Shown one piece after another: positions 51,719-61,634 of a DNA stretch of 64,000 nucleotides; the stretch's first letter is position 1, and the number at the start of each line of letters is the position of its first letter. Position numbers and translations under genes: made by a program. Where the stretch lies: NCBI GenBank assembly GCA_036873135.1, contig JAPTYO010000059.1, positions 12,579,066 to 12,643,065 of the forward strand, written 5' to 3'. This stretch comes from Clarkia xantiana subsp. parviflora. Taxonomy: Eukaryota; Streptophyta; Magnoliopsida; Myrtales; Onagraceae. The notes beneath the pieces were generated by a model. That model was not told the DNA's origin. It saw nothing but the letters and a program-made list of their open reading frames with translations, and searched no databases.

Positions 51719-52543
51719 TGATGGATATGGGTCCGTGTCTAATGCGGGTATTCACCTTGGACGAACCACGAAAGGCTCATCGAAACATGTCGGTCGATAC
51801 CCACTACATAGGAGACACGACTCCTCTCCCTAAGTGGAGAGGGTCGACCCCCCTCCACTAAGTGGAGAGGGTCGACCCCCTCTCCACTAAGTAGAGAGGG
51901 TCGAACCCCCCCTCCACTAGGTGGAGAGGGTCGACCCCCCTCCACAGGTGGAGAGGGTCGACCTCCTCCACTAAGTGGAGAGGGTCGACCTCCTCCGTTG
52001 GTGGAAGGTTGACCCCTCTCTACCAATAGGGGAGGGTCGACCCTTCCCCACTAGAAGAGAGGGTCGACCCCTCTCTACTTAGCATGGAGAGGATCGACTC
52101 TTCTCCACTAATGGGGAGGGTCGATCCATCTCTATTAAAAGAAGGGCCGTCCAAAGGACTGACTTCGTAAAACGGAAGGGTGTGATATTCACCTTCCTAA
52201 AATCGAGTTTCCTAATAAGGAATTCAATTCATACTGAAGGTCGGTAATAAATAATTTCCCGAAGAGCAACAATCAATATACGAGTTTCCATATACGAAGG
52301 TCGGTGCATCATCAATACATGCACCCAACCCTCCACTATAAATAGGTTTGCATATCTCCTATCAAGGTTACACATTCTTACATTCATACTCTATATACTT
52401 TCAGTTCTTAGATATTCATTTTCTGGGAACTGACTTGAGCGTCGGAGGGGGATCATCGGGTCCAACCCGATCTGTCCCTTTGTGCAGGCCCGGACGCACC
52501 GAAGGTCGAGTCTTGGTTCAGCGTGGAAGATCAAGATCCAACA
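51719..52543 (+). repeat. 5' LTR of inner Tat element
   Basis: 825 bp, TG...CA. It contains a dyad-rich GTGGAGAGGGTCGACC array (about 51830-52130), a TATA box at 52337-52344, and a GC-rich end with CCTTTGTGCAGGCCCGG. The 3' LTR is 979 bp. The difference comes mostly from extra repeat units, and also from a small block near 52240 (AGGTCGG here, a different 20-bp phrase there). Confidence 0.95.
52337..52344 (+). promoter_or_regulatory. TATA box of 5' LTR
   Basis: TATAAATA in the context CCACTATAAATAGG, about 205 bp before the LTR end. The same sequence recurs in the 3' LTR (63457-63464), and a related one lies on the minus strand of the outer LTR. Confidence 0.75.
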
Positions 52544-52545
52544 TT

Positions 52546-52563
52546 TGGCGCCGTCTGTGGGAA
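52546..52563 (+). other. Primer-binding site
   Basis: TGGCGCCGTCTGTGGGAA starts two bases after the 5' LTR. TGGCGCC is complementary to a tRNA 3' end of the form GGCGCCA, and this version is common in Tat elements. The exact tRNA primer cannot be fixed from the window. Confidence 0.8.
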
Positions 52564-52597
52564 TCTCTTACGAAAAGCCGTGGCTATTACGCGAAGT

Positions 52598-55500
52598 ATG
52601 GCAGCAAGCCGACAAACTACGGGGGCTCCTTCCAATGGTCCTCGTCAGTCATCAAGAAGAGATCATCCAGCGGAACCAACTCGGCCCGCAAATCCACCTC
52701 AAGGCCCATCCCGTCCGATTAACCGTCAAGAGGGACCTCCCCGCCCTCATGAAGAATTGTCATCCTCAGCATCAACTCCGTTGGCACCACGAACAAATGC
52801 TAGGGGAATGCCATCGCATGGTCCAGCTCCTTCGTATGGGTTTCCTTATGGAATGCCCTCCTACGGAGTACCACCTTATGGGCCTCCACCATACGAAGTC
52901 CCTCCGTATACAATGCCTACTCAAGGTGGTGTCCCAAGGAGTGTCCAGGTAACCCCTGACCTTATGGCTGCTCTGGACGCGTTATTGGCTTATAGGGAAA
53001 GGATAAGGGCACAGGGTGGCATGCCGGTACCACCTCCATCTCAAGTCTCGTTTTCACCGTTGGTGTCATCATCTCCGACCATTAGACAAGGAGAAGTTCC
53101 TTTTCAGCCTCCTCCTCCTCCTCCGTATCAACCGTACCACCCAGTACCCCCTACTGTAATGTCTCCACCTTTGCCACCACGGGTTCCTATTCCACCAGAT
53201 GGGGGAGGGATAACTACTGAGCAGATCGAGGCGTTAATCGCCAAGAAAATGGAAGAGTCAAAAGTCAAGATAATGCATAACTTGAGGGACCGGGCCTCAC
53301 ATCCGTTCTCCCAGGAGTTGGTCGACATCATTATACCAGAAAGTGTGACGCCAGCTGAAATCCCTCGTTACTCGGGGAATGGTGACCCAGTCGAACATGT
53401 ACAACAGCATGAGGCATCGTTACTAGGGCGTACCAAAAATGAGAATCATATTGCATTGCTATTCCCGACCACCTTGGCGGGGGCAGCATCACATTGGTTC
53501 TTTGGTCTGCCCAAGGGCTCTGTAACCTCCTGGCAATACTTAAAGTCCAAATTCCTCCAGCGCTACTTAGGAGCCCGACAGTTGCTTAAAGGTTCGAATT
53601 CGATAGATGACGTTCGACAGGCACATGACGAAACCTTGGCGAGCTATTACGCTCGTTTCAATCAAAACTTGGCTGACATAGACGATGACTTGGGGGAAAA
53701 GGAGATTATTAGGGCATTCATGCGGAATCTCGGACGTTTGGGTGCTTCATTGGAAGATAATATGACTCTGAAGCCGGTCTACACTTTGGAGGAGTTAGCC
53801 GCTCGTGTGAAGTCCTATATCGATCTGGAGCAAACAAGGTCGTTCCGCAAAAACAAAAAGGCTGTAGAGTCGATAGGGGGAGAGGCAAAGAAAAAGACGG
53901 ATAAACCTGTTCAACCACCGTCCCGTCGTCCTACTGCAAATTGGACTCCTCCAGGGAATACTCCCAGAGGCGGTGTGCGTATTAATGATAATCGTCATCG
54001 TTCGAACGAGGTCCACACGGTAGACTCTACACCACTTAATAGGGAATTTTCGGTGATCCTACACGAAATGAGACAAAAGGGCCTGGACACTCCTCCGCCT
54101 CTGAAGAAGCCTGGTGGGCAGTTAGGAGGTCATTCAGATCGATGGTGCGAATACCACCAGTGCAAGGGACATCACACGGACCATTGCATTATACTGGGAA
54201 AGGACATAGAGAGACTGATCCAACAAGGTCATTTGAAGGAGTTCGTGGAAAAACCGAATAAAAGGCCACGCAGTCCTGCTCCGCCTCCACCTCCGTCGAC
54301 TCAGGACAAGGGAAAGAAGGTGGTCGAAGACAATCCTCCAAAGAAAAAGATTATCAACATGATTCATGGAGGTTTCGCATCAGGAGGAACGGTTAGCAAT
54401 GCTAGAGAGGTGTATGCCTCACAAGCAGGAGATATTGCGCTGACCAGGAAGCGACCACATTCATCCAATGAAGCAGTTACCTCTTTTTCGGAAGGAGATT
54501 TGAGGGGAATAGTTTTCCCACATGATGATGCGCTAGTTATCACTATGAACATTGCGGAGTGCGATGTGAAGAGGATATTGGTGGATGGAGGAAGTTCTTC
54601 CGACATTCTGTTTTTGGAAGCTTTTACGGCATTGGGAAAAAAGAAGTCGGATCTTAAGCCACTTGATTTTCCACTTGTGGGATTTGCGGGGTCGACCTCT
54701 TATCCATTAGGGTCTATCCTCTTGCCAGTAGTTATCGGTTCAGGACGGAGGAAGCTAGAGATACATGTTTCTTTTTTAATTGTGGATGCTCCCAGTGCGT
54801 ACAATGGGATCTTAGGGCGAACGACAATTAACCCCTACCTGATTGTTCCTTCAACAGCACATCAAGTGATGAAATTCCCGACGAAATTTGGAGAGGGAGT
54901 AGTGAAGGGGGATCAGACGGCATCCCGACACTGTTACGTCAACGCTCTGAGAAGGCGATATCAAAAACCTATGGGTGAAGCTCTCAACATAGTGACGGAA
55001 ATCGATCCAAGGGAGGAGAAAGGTCGTCCATCTCCAATAGAGGAATTGAAGGAGGTTGAGGTGGACGGGCCTGAGAAGGTCGTTCGTATCGGAGCTTTAT
55101 TACCCAAGGATCAAGAGGAGGCTCTGGTCCAGCTCTTAAGGAAATTTAAAGAGCTCTTCGCCTGGTCTCCGAGTGATATGCCGGGAATCAGCACCGACAT
55201 CATTTCTCATGAATTGAGGCTCGACCCAGCAATCAGGCCAATCGTTCAGAAGAGAAGGCCTATGGGAGAAGAGAAGAAGGAAGCCATTCGTCAAGAAGTT
55301 GGAAAGTTGATTGAGGCGGGTTTCGTCAAGGAATTACGATTCCAGTCATGGGTAGCCAACCCAGTACTGGTGCAGAAGTCAAATGGGAAATGGCGAATGT
55401 GTGTGGATTTTCGTGATTTGAATAAGGCATGTCCAAAGGATGCCTATCCACTACCAAGGATTGACCAACTCGTGGATGCTACCTCAGGACATGAGCTAAT

Positions 55501-58276
55501 GAGTTTCATGGATGCTTATTCGGGGTACAACCAAATCAAGATGGCACCTGAAGACGCCCCCCATACAGCTTTCTATGCAGATAGTGATATTTATCACTAT
55601 GAAGTGATGCCGTTCGGACTTCTTAATGCGGGAGCAACCTATCAAAGGATGGTTAACAAACTTTTCGGTGATCTCATCGGGAAGACCATGGAAGCTTATG
55701 TCGATGATATGTTAGTGAAGTCAAAAAGAAGTGCGGATCACACTGGGGACTTGGCTACGACATTTGAAAGGATGCGTTTACACCAAGTACGATTGAATCC
55801 CACGAAGTGTGCATTCGGGGTGCAATCGGGGAAGTTCCTTGGTTTTATGGTGAGTCAACGTGGAATTGAGGTAAACCCGGAGAAGTTACAAGCCATAGAG
55901 GAAATGCACTCGCCAACGTGCCATAGAGAAGTCCAACGTCTTAATGGTAGACTAGCTTCGTTGAATAGATTCCTGTCGAAGGCCGGAGAGAAGTCCTTAC
56001 CATTCTTTGAAGTCTTACGAGCTAACAAGAAGTTTGAGTGGACGGACAAATGTGAAGAGGCGTTCCAGCAGTTGAAAAGACATCTAGTCACTCTACCACC
56101 CTTGGCAAAGCCTATCCCGGGAGAAGTCTTGTATTTATATCTTTCAATAAGCGATGTGGCAGTTAGTTCTGTGTTGATAAAGGAAGAGGCAGGTGCCCAA
56201 CTTCCCGTTTATTTTGTAAGTAAGACTTTGTCAAAGAGTGAAATAAACTACTCCACCATTGAAAAGTATCTTTATGCGTTGGTAATAGCAGCAAGAAAGT
56301 TGCGACCTTACTTTCATGCACATGAAATAACCGTATTGACTAACCAACCACTCAAACACTTCTTGCAAAAACCCGATGCTTCGGGAAGAATGATCAAATG
56401 GGCGGTAGAGTTGACGGAGTTTCGAATTCATTTCGCACCTCGAACCGCAATTAAGGGACAAGCTTTAGCAGACTTCATCGTTGAGTCCACAGGTCCTACG
56501 TTGGAGGAAATACCTCACGTAGAAGGGGGGAAAGGGACTGACCAATCCGTCAACGACACCAGCTTAATATGGCAAATGTACACGGACGGATCATCCAACT
56601 CAGAAGGCTCGGGGGCAGGCCTCTTACTAATCCCTCCCAATGAGGGTACTCCATTACGCTACGCTCTAGCTTTAACTTTTAGAGCTACCAACAATGAGGC
56701 GGAGTACGAAGCATTGATTACAGGGCTACGCATTGCAAAAGGGGTCGGAGTGGAACACATTCGTGTAAAGTGTGATACCCAATTGGTTGTCAACCAAGTA
56801 AAGGGAGACTATGTTGCGAGGTCAGAAAGGATGCAAAAATACTTACACGAAGTCAAAACGTTGGTTGAAAAGTTCGAGAGCTTCGACATAGAGGCGATAC
56901 CGCGGGAAGAAAATCAAGAGGCTGACGCATTGAGTAAATTTGCGTTAGGAATGCCCATTATGCAAGAAGTGCAATTTGTGGAAAGGGTCTTCATTTCGAC
57001 GGTGGAGCAGGCGAACGTGATGATGGTAGACTCTACTCCTACTTGGATGACCCCCATTTTCCAATACCTATCTGAAGGTATCCTTCCTCAAGACTCAGTG
57101 ATGGCAACAAGGATTCAACGGTTAGCCATGAATTACATCATTGTGGATGGTATATTGTACAAGAAGGGATATTCCACACCTTATCTTAGATGCGTTGCAT
57201 ACCCAGAAACGGAGAGGATACTTCGAGAATTGCACGAGGGATATGCAGCTTGCCATGAAGGAGCCAAGTCCTTAATTCGAAAGATTCTTAACCAAGGATA
57301 TTATTGGCCAACGATGAACAAGGAAGCCATTGACATGGTCCAGGCTTGTGAAGCTTGTCAGATGTACGCAAGGAAGATTACGGCGCCGGCTGCACCTCTA
57401 ACATCAATACCCAGTGCCTGGCCCTTCGCTCAATGGGGAATCGACTTAATAGGGCCCTTGCCTAAGTCTAAGGGACAACGAACGTGCATTATCGTTGCGA
57501 TCGATTATTTTTCCAAATGGATTGAGGCAAAGGCACTAGCAAGAACAACCGAATTTCACGTGTTGAAGTTCCTCAAATCACGGATTGTATCAAGATATGG
57601 AGTTCCAAGAGTTCTGATTAGTGACAATGGCCCACAATTCGCAGGTTCAAAAATAGCGTGGTATTGTGAACAACTCAACATCGAGCATCGCTTTGCCTCA
57701 GTCCGACATGCACAGACTAACGGGCAAGTAGAATCCGCGAATAAAATCGTGCTAGATGGATTGAAAAAGAGACTGATAGCATTGAAGGGTAATTGGGTGG
57801 ATGAGTTGGAAAACGTTCTCTGGGCAGTAAGGACTACTCCTAAGAAATCCACAGGCGAAACACCTTTTAGCTTGGTGTACGGAACAGAAGCAATGGCTCC
57901 AGTGGAAGTAGCAGTACCTTCACACCGAGCCATCCACTTTGAGGAGGATACTAATGAAGAAGCACGGCGTCTCGATCTAGACATGGTGGAAGAGAGGCGA
58001 CATAAAGCAGAAGAGGCTCAAGCAAAAATGAGACTAGTTACGGCTAGATATTACAATAGGCGAGTCAAGACACGCCAGTTTTTCTTGGGGGAGATGGTAT
58101 TGAGAAGAAATGAATTCTCGCGACAGAACCGACTAAACAAATTATCTCCGAAGTGGGAGGGCCCCTACAAGATTGCAGCCATTCCAGCCGTGAACGCCTA
58201 CAGGTTGGAAGACAATGAAGGAAACATCTCCGCTAACACTTTTAGTGGGGAACATCTTAGAAAATTTTATGCTTAA
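52598..58276 (+). CDS. Gag-Pol polyprotein of Tat-lineage retrotransposon
   Basis: One uninterrupted frame of 1,892 codons. The frame is open into the LTR, but ATG 52598 is the first start after the primer site. Order: Pro/Ser-rich N-terminus (1-215); retrotransposon gag domain (about 235-400, AGAASHWFFGLPKGSV); Cys/His motif CEYHQCKGHHTDHC near 517; aspartic protease near 660 with VDGGSSSDI; reverse transcriptase with VDFRDLNKACPKD (about 945) and YVDD near 1034; first RNase H (about 1170-1295); second, archaeal-type RNase H (about 1327-1450, MYTDGSS, NNEAEYEAL, CDTQLVV, ENQEADALS); integrase zinc domain (about 1545-1600); and integrase core with Asp in GIDLIGP, Asp in SDNGPQF and Glu in GQVESANK. 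Gag and pol are fused without frameshift. The extra RNase H with intact acidic residues is diagnostic of Tat elements. Confidence 0.95.
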   Translation: MAASRQTTGAPSNGPRQSSRRDHPAEPTRPANPPQGPSRPINRQEGPPRPHEELSSSASTPLAPRTNARGMPSHGPAPSYGFPYGMPSYGVPPYGPPPYEVPPYTMPTQGGVPRSVQVTPDLMAALDALLAYRERIRAQGGMPVPPPSQVSFSPLVSSSPTIRQGEVPFQPPPPPPYQPYHPVPPTVMSPPLPPRVPIPPDGGGITTEQIEALIAKKMEESKVKIMHNLRDRASHPFSQELVDIIIPESVTPAEIPRYSGNGDPVEHVQQHEASLLGRTKNENHIALLFPTTLAGAASHWFFGLPKGSVTSWQYLKSKFLQRYLGARQLLKGSNSIDDVRQAHDETLASYYARFNQNLADIDDDLGEKEIIRAFMRNLGRLGASLEDNMTLKPVYTLEELAARVKSYIDLEQTRSFRKNKKAVESIGGEAKKKTDKPVQPPSRRPTANWTPPGNTPRGGVRINDNRHRSNEVHTVDSTPLNREFSVILHEMRQKGLDTPPPLKKPGGQLGGHSDRWCEYHQCKGHHTDHCIILGKDIERLIQQGHLKEFVEKPNKRPRSPAPPPPPSTQDKGKKVVEDNPPKKKIINMIHGGFASGGTVSNAREVYASQAGDIALTRKRPHSSNEAVTSFSEGDLRGIVFPHDDALVITMNIAECDVKRILVDGGSSSDILFLEAFTALGKKKSDLKPLDFPLVGFAGSTSYPLGSILLPVVIGSGRRKLEIHVSFLIVDAPSAYNGILGRTTINPYLIVPSTAHQVMKFPTKFGEGVVKGDQTASRHCYVNALRRRYQKPMGEALNIVTEIDPREEKGRPSPIEELKEVEVDGPEKVVRIGALLPKDQEEALVQLLRKFKELFAWSPSDMPGISTDIISHELRLDPAIRPIVQKRRPMGEEKKEAIRQEVGKLIEAGFVKELRFQSWVANPVLVQKSNGKWRMCVDFRDLNKACPKDAYPLPRIDQLVDATSGHELMSFMDAYSGYNQIKMAPEDAPHTAFYADSDIYHYEVMPFGLLNAGATYQRMVNKLFGDLIGKTMEAYVDDMLVKSKRSADHTGDLATTFERMRLHQVRLNPTKCAFGVQSGKFLGFMVSQRGIEVNPEKLQAIEEMHSPTCHREVQRLNGRLASLNRFLSKAGEKSLPFFEVLRANKKFEWTDKCEEAFQQLKRHLVTLPPLAKPIPGEVLYLYLSISDVAVSSVLIKEEAGAQLPVYFVSKTLSKSEINYSTIEKYLYALVIAARKLRPYFHAHEITVLTNQPLKHFLQKPDASGRMIKWAVELTEFRIHFAPRTAIKGQALADFIVESTGPTLEEIPHVEGGKGTDQSVNDTSLIWQMYTDGSSNSEGSGAGLLLIPPNEGTPLRYALALTFRATNNEAEYEALITGLRIAKGVGVEHIRVKCDTQLVVNQVKGDYVARSERMQKYLHEVKTLVEKFESFDIEAIPREENQEADALSKFALGMPIMQEVQFVERVFISTVEQANVMMVDSTPTWMTPIFQYLSEGILPQDSVMATRIQRLAMNYIIVDGILYKKGYSTPYLRCVAYPETERILRELHEGYAACHEGAKSLIRKILNQGYYWPTMNKEAIDMVQACEACQMYARKITAPAAPLTSIPSAWPFAQWGIDLIGPLPKSKGQRTCIIVAIDYFSKWIEAKALARTTEFHVLKFLKSRIVSRYGVPRVLISDNGPQFAGSKIAWYCEQLNIEHRFASVRHAQTNGQVESANKIVLDGLKKRLIALKGNWVDELENVLWAVRTTPKKSTGETPFSLVYGTEAMAPVEVAVPSHRAIHFEEDTNEEARRLDLDMVEERRHKAEEAQAKMRLVTARYYNRRVKTRQFFLGEMVLRRNEFSRQNRLNKLSPKWEGPYKIAAIPAVNAYRLEDNEGNISANTFSGEHLRKFYA

Positions 58277-59245
58277 TTATATGTTAGTATGATGTATAAA
58301 AAAATAAAGATGATGTTGACTTCATTTCCGAATAAAGGCATAAGTTATATGTTACAGTTATTTGTCAAAAGGGGTAGGTGGACGCACCACCCTTCATACG
58401 AAGAGGATCGACCCGATAAAGGCGATCTTCCCGCAATTACTCCACGGGAGTATTACGTAAAGGGTAGACAAATCACCCTTCATACGAAAAGGATCGACCC
58501 GATAAAGGCGATCTTCCCGCAATTACTCCACGGGAGTATTACGTAAAGGGTAGACAAATCACCCTTCATACGAAAAGGATCGACCCGATAAAGGCGATCT
58601 TCCCGCAATTACTCCACGGGAGTATTACGTAAAGGGTAGACAAATCACCCTTCATACGAAAAGGATCGACCCGATAAAGGCGATCTTCCCGCAATCACTC
58701 CGCGGGAGTATTACGTAAAGGGTAGACAAACCACCCTTCATACAAAGGTGTTCGACCTGATGAAGGCGATCATCCCACAACTACTCCTCGGGAGTCTTAC
58801 GAAAAAAAAAAGGAGGTAGATAAACCACCCCTCATACGAATATGTTCAACTGAATGAATAAATCATTCCGCAACTATAACCCGATGATCCGGGTCCTACG
58901 TCGGAACAAACCAGTAAAACCTTAAGTTGACGAAAGGGTGAAGATGAGCTCTAACGACAACGAAAGGACGAATTGATGAGCAAGTTGGCATAAGAGTAAA
59001 TCGACATATTCAGAAGCAAGGTAACAGGTACTAAATTACTCGTTACCATAAATTAGCATACAACCATTCTCATTCAATATTATATCATCAAATGCACAAG
59101 TTGCGAAGAGGATGGAAGATAGTGGTTCCTCCCAAAATTTACATCTTAAACCAAGTTACCATTCCGATAGTAAGATAGAGGTAGAGTCTTAAAACTAAAT
59201 AGTCTTATATTGAAAATAGATAGTAAAAGACTTTGAAATGAAGGA
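58277..59245. repeat. Post-pol tandem-repeat zone (86-bp units)
   Basis: After the gag-pol stop, CACCCTTCATACGA recurs at 58388, 58474, 58560, 58646 and 58732, an exact 86-bp period. A degenerate sixth unit starts near 58826. Each unit contains GATCGACCCGATAAAGGCGATC and CTCCACGGGAG, both partly palindromic. From about 58900 to 59245 the sequence is non-repetitive and ends at the antisense gene's stop. Confidence 0.92.
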
Positions 59246-61634
59246 TCAATTCAAGGCGTCGTCATCGCTATCAGTAAGGTGGACTTCCTCTTCTTCTTCG
59301 TTCGGAGCCCTGTTCTCTGGGGAGGCGATGTCGGAATCCCCATCTGAAGGTTGGTCGGAAGAATAGCAGACTTCCTCACGAAGAGGAGATGGGAGATCAA
59401 CACCTCTTTCACGAAGGTAGAACACGGCGTAATCACATATCTCCGGAACCTTGCCAAAGTTAAAATGAGGATCCATGGCATGGAGTTGCCTTGCGATTCT
59501 TCCATACCCTTTGACAATTAGACTCTCGCACTTCTCTACAGCATCCTTCTGGAATTGGTCAGAGTCCTTATACCTCTCAACAGCTAATTTCTCTAACACC
59601 TCTTGGCGACCAGGGGATAACTCCACTCTTTCTTCCATCTTCTCTTTCAAGGAGGTTAGCTCCGACTCTTTCTCCTTAAGAGAAGCTATCTCCAAGTCTT
59701 TTTCCTGAAGGATGGCGGCGTTCGACTTCGCTTGATTCTCCCACCCTAGAATCGAAGCCTTCAAAGAGGCGACCTCTTCCTGAGAGGTCTTCTTCAACCC
59801 TTCGTACTCTTCGACAACTCGAACCCGCTCTTGGACTGCTTTCTCTAAGTCAAGCTTCAGGGTACCCACCTCTTTTTGCAAATCACCCACCTTCACCTTT
59901 AATTCGGCGGCATCCTCGGGTTGCTTCGCTTCTCGCTCGGCATCTTTCTCACGGAGTTTGGCCAATTTGAGAGACAGCTGGAGAGTGTGATATGCAACGT
60001 TCTTTTCCATAGCTACAACCTGAAAAAGAAAATCATGGAGTCAAATAAAAGACAAGTAAGAAATGAGTAGATAAGGGCGTCATACCTCCGCGAGGCGAGA
60101 CATGTGTTCTCTAAGCATAATCTGAACTCCCTCCGGGCTAGTGTCCAAGTCGCGTCGATCGCCGGGTGGAACCATAGCATTCAGAAGGTGCAACCCAACA
60201 TCCTCATCCTGCACGGAGTGACCCCGACTAAAATTCATATCGCTCAAGGTGTCGAATGGCCTCCAATCCTCATGGATACGCTCAGCCCGACGCTTAGCAT
60301 TCTCACGCTCAAACATATCGGTTAGGAAGTTGAAATGTCGACCAAAGAAGCCCGGAGGATTTTCATCTGAAGCAGCGCAGCAGCTTGAAGGGTCCAAATC
60401 AGTCGACTTGACCTCCTTGACGATGGCATTCCAAGAATCATGGGTGGCATCCTTCTGTGGGGTGGGTCTACTCTTAGAAGAGACTACGCCTTTACCCTTA
60501 TCCAAGGACAAATCTACCTTCTTCTTGGAACCTGCAATGGGAAATCATGAGAATTGAATAATAAAGTCATAAGTAAAGATAAGAAGATCTAGGGAATGCG
60601 AGTTGGATACCTTTATTACTATCAAGTGGTCTAGATGTGGAAACTCCAGGAAGATACGGCCGAGATTTCTTCACCTTAGGGTCGGAAGGGACTCCTGGAA
60701 GAAGAGCCGAAGAGGCTTTCGAAGTCTTGATCGAGTCATCAGAACTGTGACTAGCCGTGCCCAATTTGCGCTTCTTACAGCTGATCCCCTGTGTTTTTAT
60801 GAAAGCATCAGCAAGACCCCCTACAAAAGAATGGGAATGGATTAAAAGTAGTAGGAGTCGTACCAAGGTCTCGAGTACAGGAGATCGAATGCCAGCCCCC
60901 ACTAAGGAAGCTTCGTCAATCAATGTATAGTCAAGTGGCACGAAATTATCGGAACAATGACACTCATATATGAGGAGAAGGGCTTCAGATTCTTGAACAC
61001 TCAATGAAGAATAGGGTGGGGTTGGATCTTTAGAAAGAGGGTTTATCCTCCATGGTACTCCGTTATCTTCACATAAGAAATAAAACCCTTTCCATCTAGA
61101 GTTGTCAACCTTATGCTTTAATACGAGAGGGCATTGAATATCCCATTCAAATTCAGGAGCTCCCGCTCGAAGGCTAGCCCTATCCGTGTACTTCGGCCAG
61201 CGGGAAGTGAGAGTCTTCATTTCGGTATCTTTAATATGGGTAAGCCCAAAAAAGAGTCGGAATAGATTCAACGAGTATGGCCAAGAATGGACATTACAAA
61301 GGACACGAAACCCTACCCACATCCTAATGGCGTGAGGAGTTAATTGAGTGGGAGCTACCCTCCAATAACGGCACGCTTCTAAAAGATCGGAACAATAAGG
61401 GAAACGAAGACCCGCATGAACATGAGCGGAAAAGACGACCGATTCTCCCTCAAGAGGAGGGGTGATGGGAATAGATTCATCCTTCGGACGTCGGACTCCG
61501 GAAGGGCCACGAGTTTCAAGTTCGCCATTGGTGTTCAAAAGTTTAACATCCCTTTCGAAATTAACTGGGAGAAGCAAATTGGGATGCAAATCTGTTGGAA
61601 CGAAAAAGTATCTAGGAGGAAGAGACTCACTCAT
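59246..61634 (-). CDS. Antisense spliced gene of the Tat element: Transposase_28-like N-terminus plus coiled coil
   Basis: Three exons on the minus strand, 61634-60611, 60531-60086 and 60020/60019-59246, join at GT-AG sites with consistent phase (K|G, then phase 0) into 747 codons. Residues about 1-230 resemble the plant 'putative gypsy type transposon' (Transposase_28) domain, with HAGLRFPYCSDLL, IRMWVGFRVLCNVH and DNSRWKGFYFL. A basic linker (CKKRKL, KVKKSRPYLP) follows. Residues about 340-490 hold GFFGRHFNFLTDMFERENAKRRAERI. Residues 495-650 form a long heptad-rich coiled coil, and the C-terminus is very acidic (EEEEEVHLTDSDDD). Function is unknown; such ORFs are known from Grande/Retand-type elements. 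It lies opposite in orientation to gag-pol and would need its own promoter. All three exons are open, so it appears maintained. Confidence 0.85.

Noticed and set aside
52482..52952. Second plus-strand frame overlapping the start of gag
   Set aside because: A shadow of the LTR and gag in another frame; gag-pol itself is continuous and recognisable.
58388..58850. Regularly spaced repeats that could suggest a CRISPR array
   Set aside because: The 86-bp units are contiguous without unique spacers, and lie in a plant retrotransposon.
60821..60863. Possible small intron in the antisense gene (GTACGA...TTTGTAG)
   Set aside because: It would be 43 bp, too short for a plant intron, and removal breaks the frame, whereas the unspliced sequence stays open.
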